Assembly: GCA_963825405.1 (NCBI GenBank)
Contig: CAWGTB010000005.1
Span: 744,001 to 808,000, forward strand
DNA length: 64,000 nt
Direction: 5' to 3'
DNA from: JACPNO01 sp963825405
GTDB taxonomy: Bacteria; Acidobacteriota; Terriglobia; Bryobacterales; Bryobacteraceae
Notes under the pieces: generated by a model
Seen by the model: the letters and a program-made list of their open reading frames with translations, nothing else
Database searches by the model: none
Told to the model about the DNA's origin: nothing
Translations under genes and position numbers: made by a program
Shown: positions 56,488 through 64,000 of the stretch, one piece after another
Layout of the letters: each line of letters starts with the position of its first letter
How positions within the stretch are numbered: position 1 is the first letter of the stretch

Positions 56488-57242
56488 AGCGCGCGCTAGG
56501 TCTTTACGCTGCGGCGGCGTTTGCGTTTCTGCATGTGCCGCTGATCACGCTCATGGTGTTCAGCGTCAACGCATCGCGCTTCACGCTGTGGGAAGGCTTT
56601 TCCCTGAAGTGGTACGCCGCGCTGGCTCGCGATACGCAGATGCTGGAAGCGGCCTGGAACAGTGCGCTCATTGCGGTGGTCGCGACCGCGATTTCGACCG
56701 TGGCCGGCACGCTGGCAGCCTACGGCCTTTGGAAACGGGCGTCGCGCATGTTGACGGGCGCGTTGTATCTTTCGCTGGTGACGCCGGAAATCGTCATGGG
56801 AATTTCGCTGCTGGCGTTTTTCCAGTGGACGTTCCGCTGGCTCGGCTGGCAGTTGGGCCTCCACACGGTGATGCTGGCGCACGTAGCGTTCTCGATTGCT
56901 TACGTGGCGATCGTCGTAGCGGCGCGGCTGCGCACTCTCGATCGCGGACTCGAAGAAGCCGCGATGGATTTGGGCGCGACGGAATGGGGAGCGTTTCGCC
57001 AGGTCACTTTGCCCCTACTGGTTCCAGGAATTACCGCTGCTGCCCTTTTGGCGCTGACGATTTCCTTCGACGATTACGTCATCACCAGCCTGGTGGCCGG
57101 CGTCGATTCGGAAACCTTGCCCATGGTGATCTACGCCATGGCGCGGCGCGGCGCCAATCCGTCGATCAATGCGATTTCGACCGTGATCGTGCTGGTTTTC
57201 GGGACGCTGATCCTGATTTCCGAGCGCATGAGGAAAGCATGA
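56484..57242 (+). CDS. potC: Polyamine ABC transporter permease PotC
   Basis: 252 residues from the GTG at 56484, six helices. EAA loop: LEEAAMDLGATEWGAFRQVTLPLLVPGI. PotC-like segments are FSVNASRFTLWEGFSLKWY, PEIVMGISLLAFF and SFDDYVITSLVAGVDSETLP. Overlaps potB by 4 and potD by 4 bases, so all four subunits are translationally coupled. Confidence 0.9.
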   Translation: MKRALGLYAAAAFAFLHVPLITLMVFSVNASRFTLWEGFSLKWYAALARDTQMLEAAWNSALIAVVATAISTVAGTLAAYGLWKRASRMLTGALYLSLVTPEIVMGISLLAFFQWTFRWLGWQLGLHTVMLAHVAFSIAYVAIVVAARLRTLDRGLEEAAMDLGATEWGAFRQVTLPLLVPGITAAALLALTISFDDYVITSLVAGVDSETLPMVIYAMARRGANPSINAISTVIVLVFGTLILISERMRKA

Positions 57243-58258
57243 ACCGGCGCAGTTTTCTGCTCGGCGCTACTGGCGTGGCTGCCTGTGCGGATCGCCGCAA
57301 CCGTCTCAATGTGCTCAATTTTTCCGAATACATCGCGCCCGACACCATTCCCAACTTCGAGACGGAGACCGGCACGCGCGTCCGCTACACAGTAGCTGAG
57401 ACCAACGAGGAAATCCTGGCGCGGGTGATGAACGGCAATTCCGGCTTTGACGTGATCTTCATCACCCACAACCGCATCGGACCGGTGCGCGACCTTGGCC
57501 TGCTGGCCCGCATCGATCGCCGCCGGCTCTCCAACCTTGACAATCTGAGCGCCGAATTCCGCTCGCCGCCCTGGGACCGCGGGCTCGATTGGGGCGTCCC
57601 GTACATGTGGCAGTCGAGCGGCATCTATTTCAACCGCAAACTCGCGCCGGCGATTCCCACGCGCTGGGCGGATCTCTGGGACGAACGCCTGGCCGGCCGC
57701 CTCACCATGCTGGACGATCCTGAAGATGTCTTCGGCGCCTGCATGAAAAAGCTGGGGTTTTCGTACGTGTCGACCGATCCCGGGCATTTGCGGCAAGCGC
57801 GTGACGAAGCGCTGCGGCAGAAGCGCCTGGTCCGCGCCTATCTCAATACCGAGGTGCGCGACCAGGTGGTGGCCGGCGACGTTGTGGAGGCGCAGGCGCT
57901 TTCCAGCACGGCGGCGCAGGCTATGGTGGCGTCCGATAACATCGGTTTTGTGTATCCGGAGGGATTCGGCATCTACGCCGACAACGCCGTGGTTCTGCGC
58001 GAAAGCCGCCGCAGCGATCTCGCGCACGAGTTCATCAATTACCTGCTGCGGCCCGAGGTGGCGGCGGCTATCGTTGGGGCGGCCAAAACGGCCACCGCTA
58101 ACGGGCGCGCGCAAGCCATGCTGCCGGCGGCGCTGCGGGACAATCCGGCGCTCTACCCTCCGCCTGAGGTGTTCCAGCGCGGCGAATGGGCGGCAACGCT
58201 GCCGCCGGCCACCCAGCGTTTGCGCGACCGGCTGTGGACTGAGATCAAGTCGGCGTAA
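57239..58258 (+). CDS. potD: Polyamine ABC transporter substrate-binding protein PotD
   Basis: 339 residues. The N-terminus MNRRSFLLGATGVAAC combines a twin-arginine-like motif with a lipobox cysteine. The periplasmic-binding fold shows LNVLNFSEYIAPDTIPNFETETG, YNGSGFDV-like NSGFDVIFITHN, DWGVPYMWQSSGIYFN and FVYPEGFGIYADNAVV. The binding site should take polyamines; the ligand-binding acids cannot all be placed by eye. The next gene starts 10 bases after the stop. Confidence 0.88.
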   Translation: MNRRSFLLGATGVAACADRRNRLNVLNFSEYIAPDTIPNFETETGTRVRYTVAETNEEILARVMNGNSGFDVIFITHNRIGPVRDLGLLARIDRRRLSNLDNLSAEFRSPPWDRGLDWGVPYMWQSSGIYFNRKLAPAIPTRWADLWDERLAGRLTMLDDPEDVFGACMKKLGFSYVSTDPGHLRQARDEALRQKRLVRAYLNTEVRDQVVAGDVVEAQALSSTAAQAMVASDNIGFVYPEGFGIYADNAVVLRESRRSDLAHEFINYLLRPEVAAAIVGAAKTATANGRAQAMLPAALRDNPALYPPPEVFQRGEWAATLPPATQRLRDRLWTEIKSA

Positions 58259-58268
58259 AGTAGTAGGT

Positions 58269-59649
58269 ATGTTTTTCGCCTTGCTATTGGCTCTGGCCGC
58301 GCCTGCCGACTGGGTCCCGGCGCGCTGGAAATCGATGGAAACCAAATCCCTGGAACTGGTTTCCGGCACTCCGATCAATTGCCTGCTTCTCGAATGGAAC
58401 GCCGCCGGGAGACCTCAGCTCCCTGGATTTGCCGCCGCGGCTACCGGACGCAGCGTGGCCACGCTGGCCGTGATTCACCCCGGTTCCGACGCAGTCGAAG
58501 CTGCTCGGGATGCTATGCGCGCCAAAGTTTCCGGCATCGTGCTCGAAGGCGATTTCCCCACCGGCACGGCCGGGCGTGTGCGCGATTCGCTGGCAGATTC
58601 CAAGGCGACGGTCATCGAGATCACAGCCCGCAGCGCCATGAAATTGGATAGCAGCTCGCCCGTCGTCGGGACGAATCAAGGCGTCTGGCCGGGCATACAG
58701 GTGCTCAACGATGGCGCTGCGAAAGCCGGTCCATCGGGCTCGCCGTGGATCGACACCAATTCCGGATTTCTGCGCGCGGCCGGCGCGTTTGGCCACACTG
58801 TCTGGCTGGGAAATCTTCCGCCCGCCAACACGGTAGTCACTGGAGATCGCTACCTGCAGGCTATCGGCGATGCCGCCATGTCGGGCGCGCGCTGGATTGT
58901 CGCGCTGGATGACGATTTCTCGCGCCGCCTCTATCAGAACGATTCGAGTGCGCTTCGCAATTGGAAGAACATCACGCAGCTACTGAAATTTTACGAAGGA
59001 CACGCTGACTGGCGGTCGTTCCATCCCGCCGGGCAGTTGGCGGTGGTCCAGAGCGCGGAAAACGGTTCGCTTCTTTCGGGCGGCATCCTGGACATGATCG
59101 GCGTCGAGACACACGCCGGTGCGGGCCGTCCCGCCGCAAAAGCTGACGCAGGAAGCGTTGGCAGGCGCCTCCATGACGGTGGACGTGGATAGCGAAACGC
59201 TGACCGCCGAACAACGCGACGTGCTGCGAAGTTTCACGCGGTCCGGCGGGACACTGCTCTCCGCGCCCAAGGGATGGAAGAGCCCGGCCCCCGCGACGCC
59301 CGATCAGATCACGCTCGATGAAAAGGAGCTGAAGCGCCTGGACGAACTCTGGCACGACATCAACGCCATGATCGGCCGGCGCAACCTGGGCGCGCGCCTG
59401 TTCAACGTCTCGACGATGCTGTCCAACTTGCTGACCTCCGCCGACGGCAAGGAGGTGCTGGTGCATCTGGTGAATTACGCCAGCTACCCCGTGGATTCCG
59501 TCACCGTGCACGTGCTGGGCGATTGGAAGCACGCACGCCTCTACACGCCCGACGGCAAGGAACGGGAGCTGGAAGTTTACAAGAACGAAGAGGGCACGGG
59601 CGTGGATATTGACCTGGTTTCCGTTTGCGCCACCTTGCGATTAGACTAA
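58269..59649 (+). CDS. Secreted protein of unknown function, glycosidase-like layout, one frameshift
   Basis: About 459 residues with a short signal peptide (MFFALLLALAAPADW). I do not recognise the family. The N-terminal 290 residues look like an alpha/beta barrel; the middle (LTAEQRDVLRSFTRSGGTLLSAP) resembles the GATase-like trimerisation domain of GH42-type enzymes; the end (VLVHLVNYASYPVDSVTVHVLGDW to DLVSVCATLRL) resembles the C-terminal sandwich of glycosidases. The frame breaks near 59105; deleting one G gives SRHTPVRAVPPQ. No catalytic acids are evident. Lies in the potABCD-DUF362-ggt run. Confidence 0.55.
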
Positions 59650-59653
59650 GGAC

Positions 59654-60776
59654 ATGACTCGACGAGAATGGCTTGCTCTGGCTGCGTCGGCCCCTCTGCT
59701 GAAGGCCGCGCCGTCCGCTCCCACGGCTCCCGTGGCGATTGCCAAATGCCCTTCCTATAACGAGGACCTCACCGCCAAACTCTCGACCATGTTCGATCAG
59801 CTCGGCGGGTTGGAGCGCATCGTGCGCGGCAAGACGGTCACTGTCAAACTTAATCTAACCGGCAGCCCGGCGCTGCGCTTCCAGGGCCGGCCGCTGGGCG
59901 TGACGCACTACACGCATCCCAAACTGGTGGGCACTGCCGCGTACCTGATGGGCAAGGCCGGCGCCAAGCGCATACGCTTCGTCGAGAGCGCCTGGGCGAC
60001 CAGCGGGCCGCTCGAAGAGTACATGCTGGATGCCGGCTGGAACGTGCGCGCGCTGCTGAGCGCGGCGCCTGGCGTCGAGTTTGAAAACACCAACGCGCTG
60101 GGCAAGGGAAAACGCTATTCGCGACTTGAAGGTGCCGGGCAGCCCGTACATCTATCCGGCTTTCGATCTCAATCACGCCTTCGAGGATACCGATGTCTTC
60201 GTGAGCATGGCCAAGCTGAAGAATCACGAGACCTGCGGCGTGACGCTGTCGCTCAAGAATTGCTTTGGGAATTCGCCGGCGTCGACTTACGGCGACGACG
60301 CCGGAGTCGACGAGCCCAACGAAAATCCGACGTCGGGCCGCGGCGCGGTTTGCCATGCGGGCCAGCGGCAGCCGTCCAAATCCGCGTTGCCGGAGATCGA
60401 TCCGACTTCCAGCCGCGATCCCGGCTATCGCGTGCCGCACATCGTCGCCGACATGTGCGCCGCGCGGCCGATCGATCTGGCCATCATCGACGGCATCGAA
60501 TCCATTTCCGGCGGCGAAGGTCCGTGGATCAAGCGAACGCTGAAGCTGGTCCAGCCCGGCGTGTTGATTGCTGGAACCAATCCGGTGACTACGGACTCGG
60601 TGGCGACCGCCGTGATGGGATACGATCCGCGCGCGCAACGCGGGAGCAAGCCGTTCGCTACGTGCGACAACACTCTGCTGCTGGCGGAGGGGCACGGCAT
60701 CGGCACTACGGATTTGCAGCGCATCGAAGTAGTCGGCGTTCCCATTCAACAGGCGCTGTACCGGTATGAAGGCTAG
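59654..60776 (+). CDS. DUF362 family protein, one frameshift
   Basis: About 373 residues. An SD-like AAGGA overlaps the previous stop, 3 bases before the ATG. The N-terminus MTRREWLALAASAPLL resembles a twin-arginine signal. DUF362 segments are VTVKLNLTGSPALRF, FVSMAKLKNHETCGVTLSLKNCFG and LAIIDGIESISGGEGPW with VLIAGTNPVTTDSVATAVMGYDP. One extra T near 60128 breaks the frame; repair gives YSRLKVPGSPYIYP. Family function is unknown; some members carry Fe-S clusters, but no such cysteine cluster is present here. Confidence 0.82.
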
Positions 60777-62539
60777 CCTCGCGCTGTTCGTCGCGGCGGC
60801 GCTCTTCGCGCAAAACCGCCCCACGATGTTCCCGCCGGTGCGCGGCACGCGCGAGATGGTGGCGGCTGCCAACAATTTCGAAGTCGAAGCCGGCTACCGC
60901 ATGCTGACGCAGGGCGGCAACGCGGTCGACGCCGGTGTGGCCAGCATTCTGACGGCGGCGGTCACGGAACAGGCGCGCATCGGCCTCGGCGGCGAAATGC
61001 CGCTGCTCATCAAGCCTGCAGGCAAGCCGGTGATCGCCATCAGCGGCGTGGGCGTGGCGCCGGCCAAAGCCACCGTCGAGTTTTACAAAGCGCGCAAGGC
61101 CGAAGCCTGGGAGACCGGAAAGCCGCATGGCGCCCATCCCGGCGGTGGGCATTCTTGCGGCAACCGTGCCCGGCATGTTCGACGGCCTGCTGCTGGCCCT
61201 GACGGAGCACGGGACGATGTCGTTCGCGCAGGTGTCCGCGCCCGCGATCGAGTACGCCGCGGGATTCCCGATCGGCGACGAGTTCGCGAACTTCATCCGC
61301 AACACTCAGGAAGTTCTGGAGCTGTGGCCGGCGTCGCGGGATTTCTTCCTGCCCGGCGGCCGCCCGCCCGTGCGCGGCGAGATTTTCCGCGAGCCGACGC
61401 TGGCACGCACGCTGGAAGAACTGGCGGCAGTCGGAGAAGAAAGCGCCCGGCGATCGCGCCGCCAAGTTGAAGGCCGTGCGCGATCTATTTCTACCGGGGC
61501 CCGCTGGCCAGCGCAAGATCGGCGCGTTTTCGGAAAGCCAACGGCGGCCTGCTGGCTTACCAGGATCTGGCCAAATTCCACGCCGAGACCGACCAGCCGC
61601 GCACCACCACCTATCGCGGCTATCGAGATTCTACAAGCCGGGTTTTTGGACGCAAGGTCCGGTGATGCTCGAAGCTCTCAACATGCTCGAGAGCTACGAT
61701 CTCAAGGCCATGGGCCATAACAGCCCGCAATATCTGCACACGGTGGTCGAAGTGGTGAAGCTGGCTTTCGCGGATCGCGACCGCTATTATGGCGATCCCA
61801 AATTCTCCGAAATCCCGGAGCAGCATTTTGCTTTCGAAGGAGTACGCCGCCGAGCGGCGCGAAGCTGATCGATCCGGAGCATGCCTCGATGGAGCATCGT
61901 CCGGGAAGCTTCGGCAAGCCGCTGGAGCCACCGGTCTCGGCGCACGTCGAGCGGCGGCGATCAGGATACCACCTGCGTCAACGTGGTGGATCGCTTCGGC
62001 AATGTGTTCTCGGCGACGCCGAGCGGCGCGTGGCTGCCGTCGGTGATCGTGGGCGATACCGGCATTCCGCTCAGCAGCCGCCTGCAGACGCTGGTGATGA
62101 CGCCGGGGCATCCCAATCAACTGGCGCCCGGCAAGCGCCCGCGCGTGACGCTGAGCCCGACGATCGTGCTGAAGGACGGCAAGCCGTACCTGGCGATTTC
62201 GACGCCGGGCGGCGACAATCAGGACCAGGCGATGCTGCAGGTGCTGCTGAATATCATCGACTTCGGCATGTCGCCGCAGGAAGCGGTCGAAGCGCCGCGC
62301 TTCCAGACGGAGCATTTCTACACGTCGTTCGCGGCCCACGAATTTGTGCCGGGAAAACTGAATCTGGAAGGACGCGGATTCCGAAAGCGACGGCCGATCA
62401 GCTTACCGCGCTGGGCCATCGGGTGAGCGTGACCGGCGATTGGAGCAACGGCTCGGCGCCGACGGTGATTCAGATTCAGGATGGCGTGCTGCAAGGCGGG
62501 GCGGATCCGCGGCGCGGCCGATTTGTGTTCGGACGGTAG
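60766..62539 (+). CDS. ggt: Gamma-glutamyltransferase, about nine frameshifts
   Basis: About 585 residues after repair, with a signal peptide (MKASLALFVAAALFAQ). GGT features: ANNFEVEAGYRMLTQGGNAVDA near the start, VPGMFDGLLLALTEHG, YKPGFWTQGPVMLEALN, and the autoprocessing/catalytic threonine in DTTCVNVVDRFGN followed by ISTPGGDNQDQAMLQVL. Indels lie near 61125, 61448, 61492, 61625 to 61637, 61830, 61862, 61930 and 62375; most are single extra bases. Either this part of the assembly is poor or the gene is decaying. The enzyme cleaves gamma-glutamyl bonds in the periplasm. Overlaps DUF362 by 11 bases. Confidence 0.7.
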
Positions 62540-62571
62540 GCCGGTAACACGGCCCAAGGTGTCATAATCGA

Positions 62572-62665
62572 AACTACGGGGAGCTGAATAGGCTGAGAGG
62601 CGGCCCGGCGCAAAGCCGTGAGCCGCGACCCGATGAACCTGATCCGGATAATCCCGGCGGAGGGA
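62572..62665 (+). ncRNA. TPP (THI-box) riboswitch
   Basis: The two conserved cores are present: GGGGAGCTG with GGCTGAGAGG (62577-62600), and ACCCGATGAACCTGATC through GGATAATCCCGGCGGAGGGA (62629-62665). These match the pyrimidine-sensing CUGAGA and the pyrophosphate-sensing GCG-rGGGA parts of the TPP aptamer. The aptamer ends 7 bases before the thiC ATG, so the AGGGAG ribosome-binding site lies in its 3' strand, which suggests translational control by thiamine diphosphate. Confidence 0.95.
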
Positions 62666-62671
62666 GCCAAC

Positions 62672-64000
62672 ATGACGCAGACTTCTCTTAAGTCCCGAAA
62701 TCACCAAACCATTTCCGGCTTCGCGCAAGATTTATGTTCCTGGAACGCAGGCGGGCGTGCGCGTGGCCATGCGCGAGATTTCGCAGACGCCGACACGCAA
62801 CGTCCCCAACCAGCCGATCCGCGTGTACGATACCTCTGGCCCTTACACCGATCCGGACGCAGCGATCGATTTGCAACAGGGCCTGGCTCCGCTGCGCCGC
62901 CAGTGGATTGACGCGCGCGGTCGCACTGGCAACGTCTCGCAGATGCATTACGCGCGGCATGGAATCGTCACGCCGGAGATGGAATACATCGCCATCCGGG
63001 AGAATCTCGGCCGCGGGCAGCGCTCGGAATCGGGAGACGCGCCGCATGCGCAGGGCCGCGACCATCAGCACGCCGGCAATGGCTGGGGAGCGCGCATTCC
63101 ACGCGAGATCACGCCGGAATTCGTGCGCCAGGAAGTAGCCGCGGGCCGCGCTATCATTCCCGCCAACATCAATCACCCGGAGACCGAGCCGATGATCATC
63201 GGCCGCAACTTCCGCGTGAAGATCAACGCCAACATCGGCAATTCCGTGATCACGTCTTCTATCGAGGAAGAAGTGGAGAAGATGGCGTGGGCCACGCGTT
63301 GGGGCGCCGACACGGTGATGGATTTGTCCACGGGCCGCAACATTCACGAGACGCGCGAGTGGATCATTCGCAATTCGCCGGTGCCCATCGGCACCGTGCC
63401 GATTTACCAGGCGCTGGAAAAAGTGGACGGCCGCGCCGAAGAGCTGACCTGGGAGATTTATCGCGACACGCTCATCGAGCAGGCCGAGCAGGGCGTCGAT
63501 TATTTCACGATCCACGCCGGCGTTCTGCTGCGCTACATTCCGCTCACCGCGAGCCGTGTCTGCGGCATCGTGAGCCGCGGCGGATCCATCATGGCCAAGT
63601 GGTGCCTGTCGCATCACAGCGAGAGTTTTCTGTACACGCATTTCCGCGAGATTTGCGAAATCATGAAGGCCTACGACGTGTCGTTTTCGCTGGGCGATGG
63701 CCTGCGGCCGGGCGCCTCAGCGGACGCCAACGACGCAGCGCAGTTGGGCGAACTGGCGACGCTGGGCGAGCTGACGCAAATTGCCTGGGAGCAGGATGTC
63801 CAGGTGATGATCGAAGGACCGGGCCACGTTCCGATGCAGCTCATCCAGGAAAACATGGAGCTGGAGCTGAAACATTGCGCCGAAGCGCCGTTTTATACGC
63901 TGGGCCCGCTGACCACCGACATCGCGCCCGGCTACGACCACATCACCAGCGCCATCGGAGCGGCCATGATCGGCTGGTTCGGCTGCGCCATGCTGTGCTA
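62672..64000 (+). CDS. thiC: Phosphomethylpyrimidine synthase ThiC, 3' end beyond window, one frameshift
   Basis: Radical-SAM enzyme that converts aminoimidazole ribotide to hydroxymethylpyrimidine phosphate. From ATG 62672 the first eight codons read MTQTSLKS; one extra C near 62697 then shifts to the main frame (EITKPFPASRKIYVPG), which stays open to the window end. Seen: IRVYDTSGPYTDP, ANINHPETEPMIIGRNF, NANIGNSVITSSIEEEVEKM, MDLSTGRNIHETREWI, DYFTIHAGVLLRYIP, LGDGLRPGASADAND, EGPGHVPMQLIQENM. The CxxCxxxxC cluster motif lies beyond the right edge. Controlled by the adjoining TPP riboswitch. Confidence 0.95.

Noticed and set aside
1..64000. CRISPR arrays, tRNA or rRNA genes, insertion sequences, phage or conjugation genes, and defence systems
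   Set aside because: No regularly spaced direct repeats, cloverleaf structures, transposase or integrase motifs, or known defence-gene motifs were seen on either strand.

Overview
The window looks like chromosomal DNA of an acidobacterium, most probably near Bryobacter or Solibacter (Bryobacterales). The main reasons are a TIGR03437-type 'Solibacter' C-terminal domain (50573-52489), a PSD1/DUF1549-DUF1553 cytochrome-c protein paired with a DUF1501 protein, stand-alone acidobacterial-style Ser/Thr kinases, an HpnB hopanoid-type glycosyltransferase, and high-GC, densely packed genes on both strands. I see no tRNA, rRNA, CRISPR array, transposase or phage gene.

Layout. 1-15.3 kb: secreted or periplasmic functions (GH28 pectinase, serine hydrolase, PLP lyase, J-domain protein, PSD1/DUF1501 pair, MscL, a lectin/LssY_C/hydrolase protein, a YVTN propeller, a peptidoglycan-hydrolase-like protein). 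15.3-19 kb: a sugar-acid type operon (isomerase, Ldh oxidoreductase, HpcH aldolase) and a divergent cyclase. 19.3-25.3 kb: an S9 peptidase, then a translationally coupled hutU-hutI-hutG operon with a 10-bp hairpin abutting the hutU start. 25.3-40 kb: GlcG-like protein, SH3 lipoprotein, amidohydrolase, GH13 enzyme, HpnB, VOC protein, a kinase next to a pseudokinase, creatininase, fused MFS/aminopropyltransferase, aminotransferase and UDP-glucose dehydrogenase. 40-45.1 kb: a compact signalling module (OmpR-type regulator, CheY-like regulator, outer-membrane barrel, cupredoxin-like protein, sensor kinase) with a tandem TTAACA box inside it. 45.1-54.7 kb: DUF4380, methyltransferase, thiL, cold-shock gene, large membrane protein, TIGR03437 propeller, FecR protein, glutaminyl cyclase. 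54.7-62.5 kb: one apparent seven-gene operon, potABCD, an unknown secreted protein, DUF362 and gamma-glutamyltransferase. 62.6-64 kb: a TPP riboswitch and the start of thiC.

Sequence quality. About twenty genes are broken by single-base frameshifts. At nearly every break I resolved, removing one base from a short homopolymer (often only a doublet) restores a well-conserved reading frame. The pattern points to insertion-type sequencing or assembly errors rather than mass pseudogenisation. I therefore annotate these as single genes across the breaks. The gamma-glutamyltransferase gene is the most damaged. A YciI-like gene has instead lost about 40 bases and may be truly broken.

The most interesting items are the 40-45 kb signalling module and its box, the kinase/pseudokinase pair, the lectin-LssY_C-hydrolase protein, the hairpins that touch the hutU and 14733 translation starts, and a family of palindromic repeats placed only between convergent genes.
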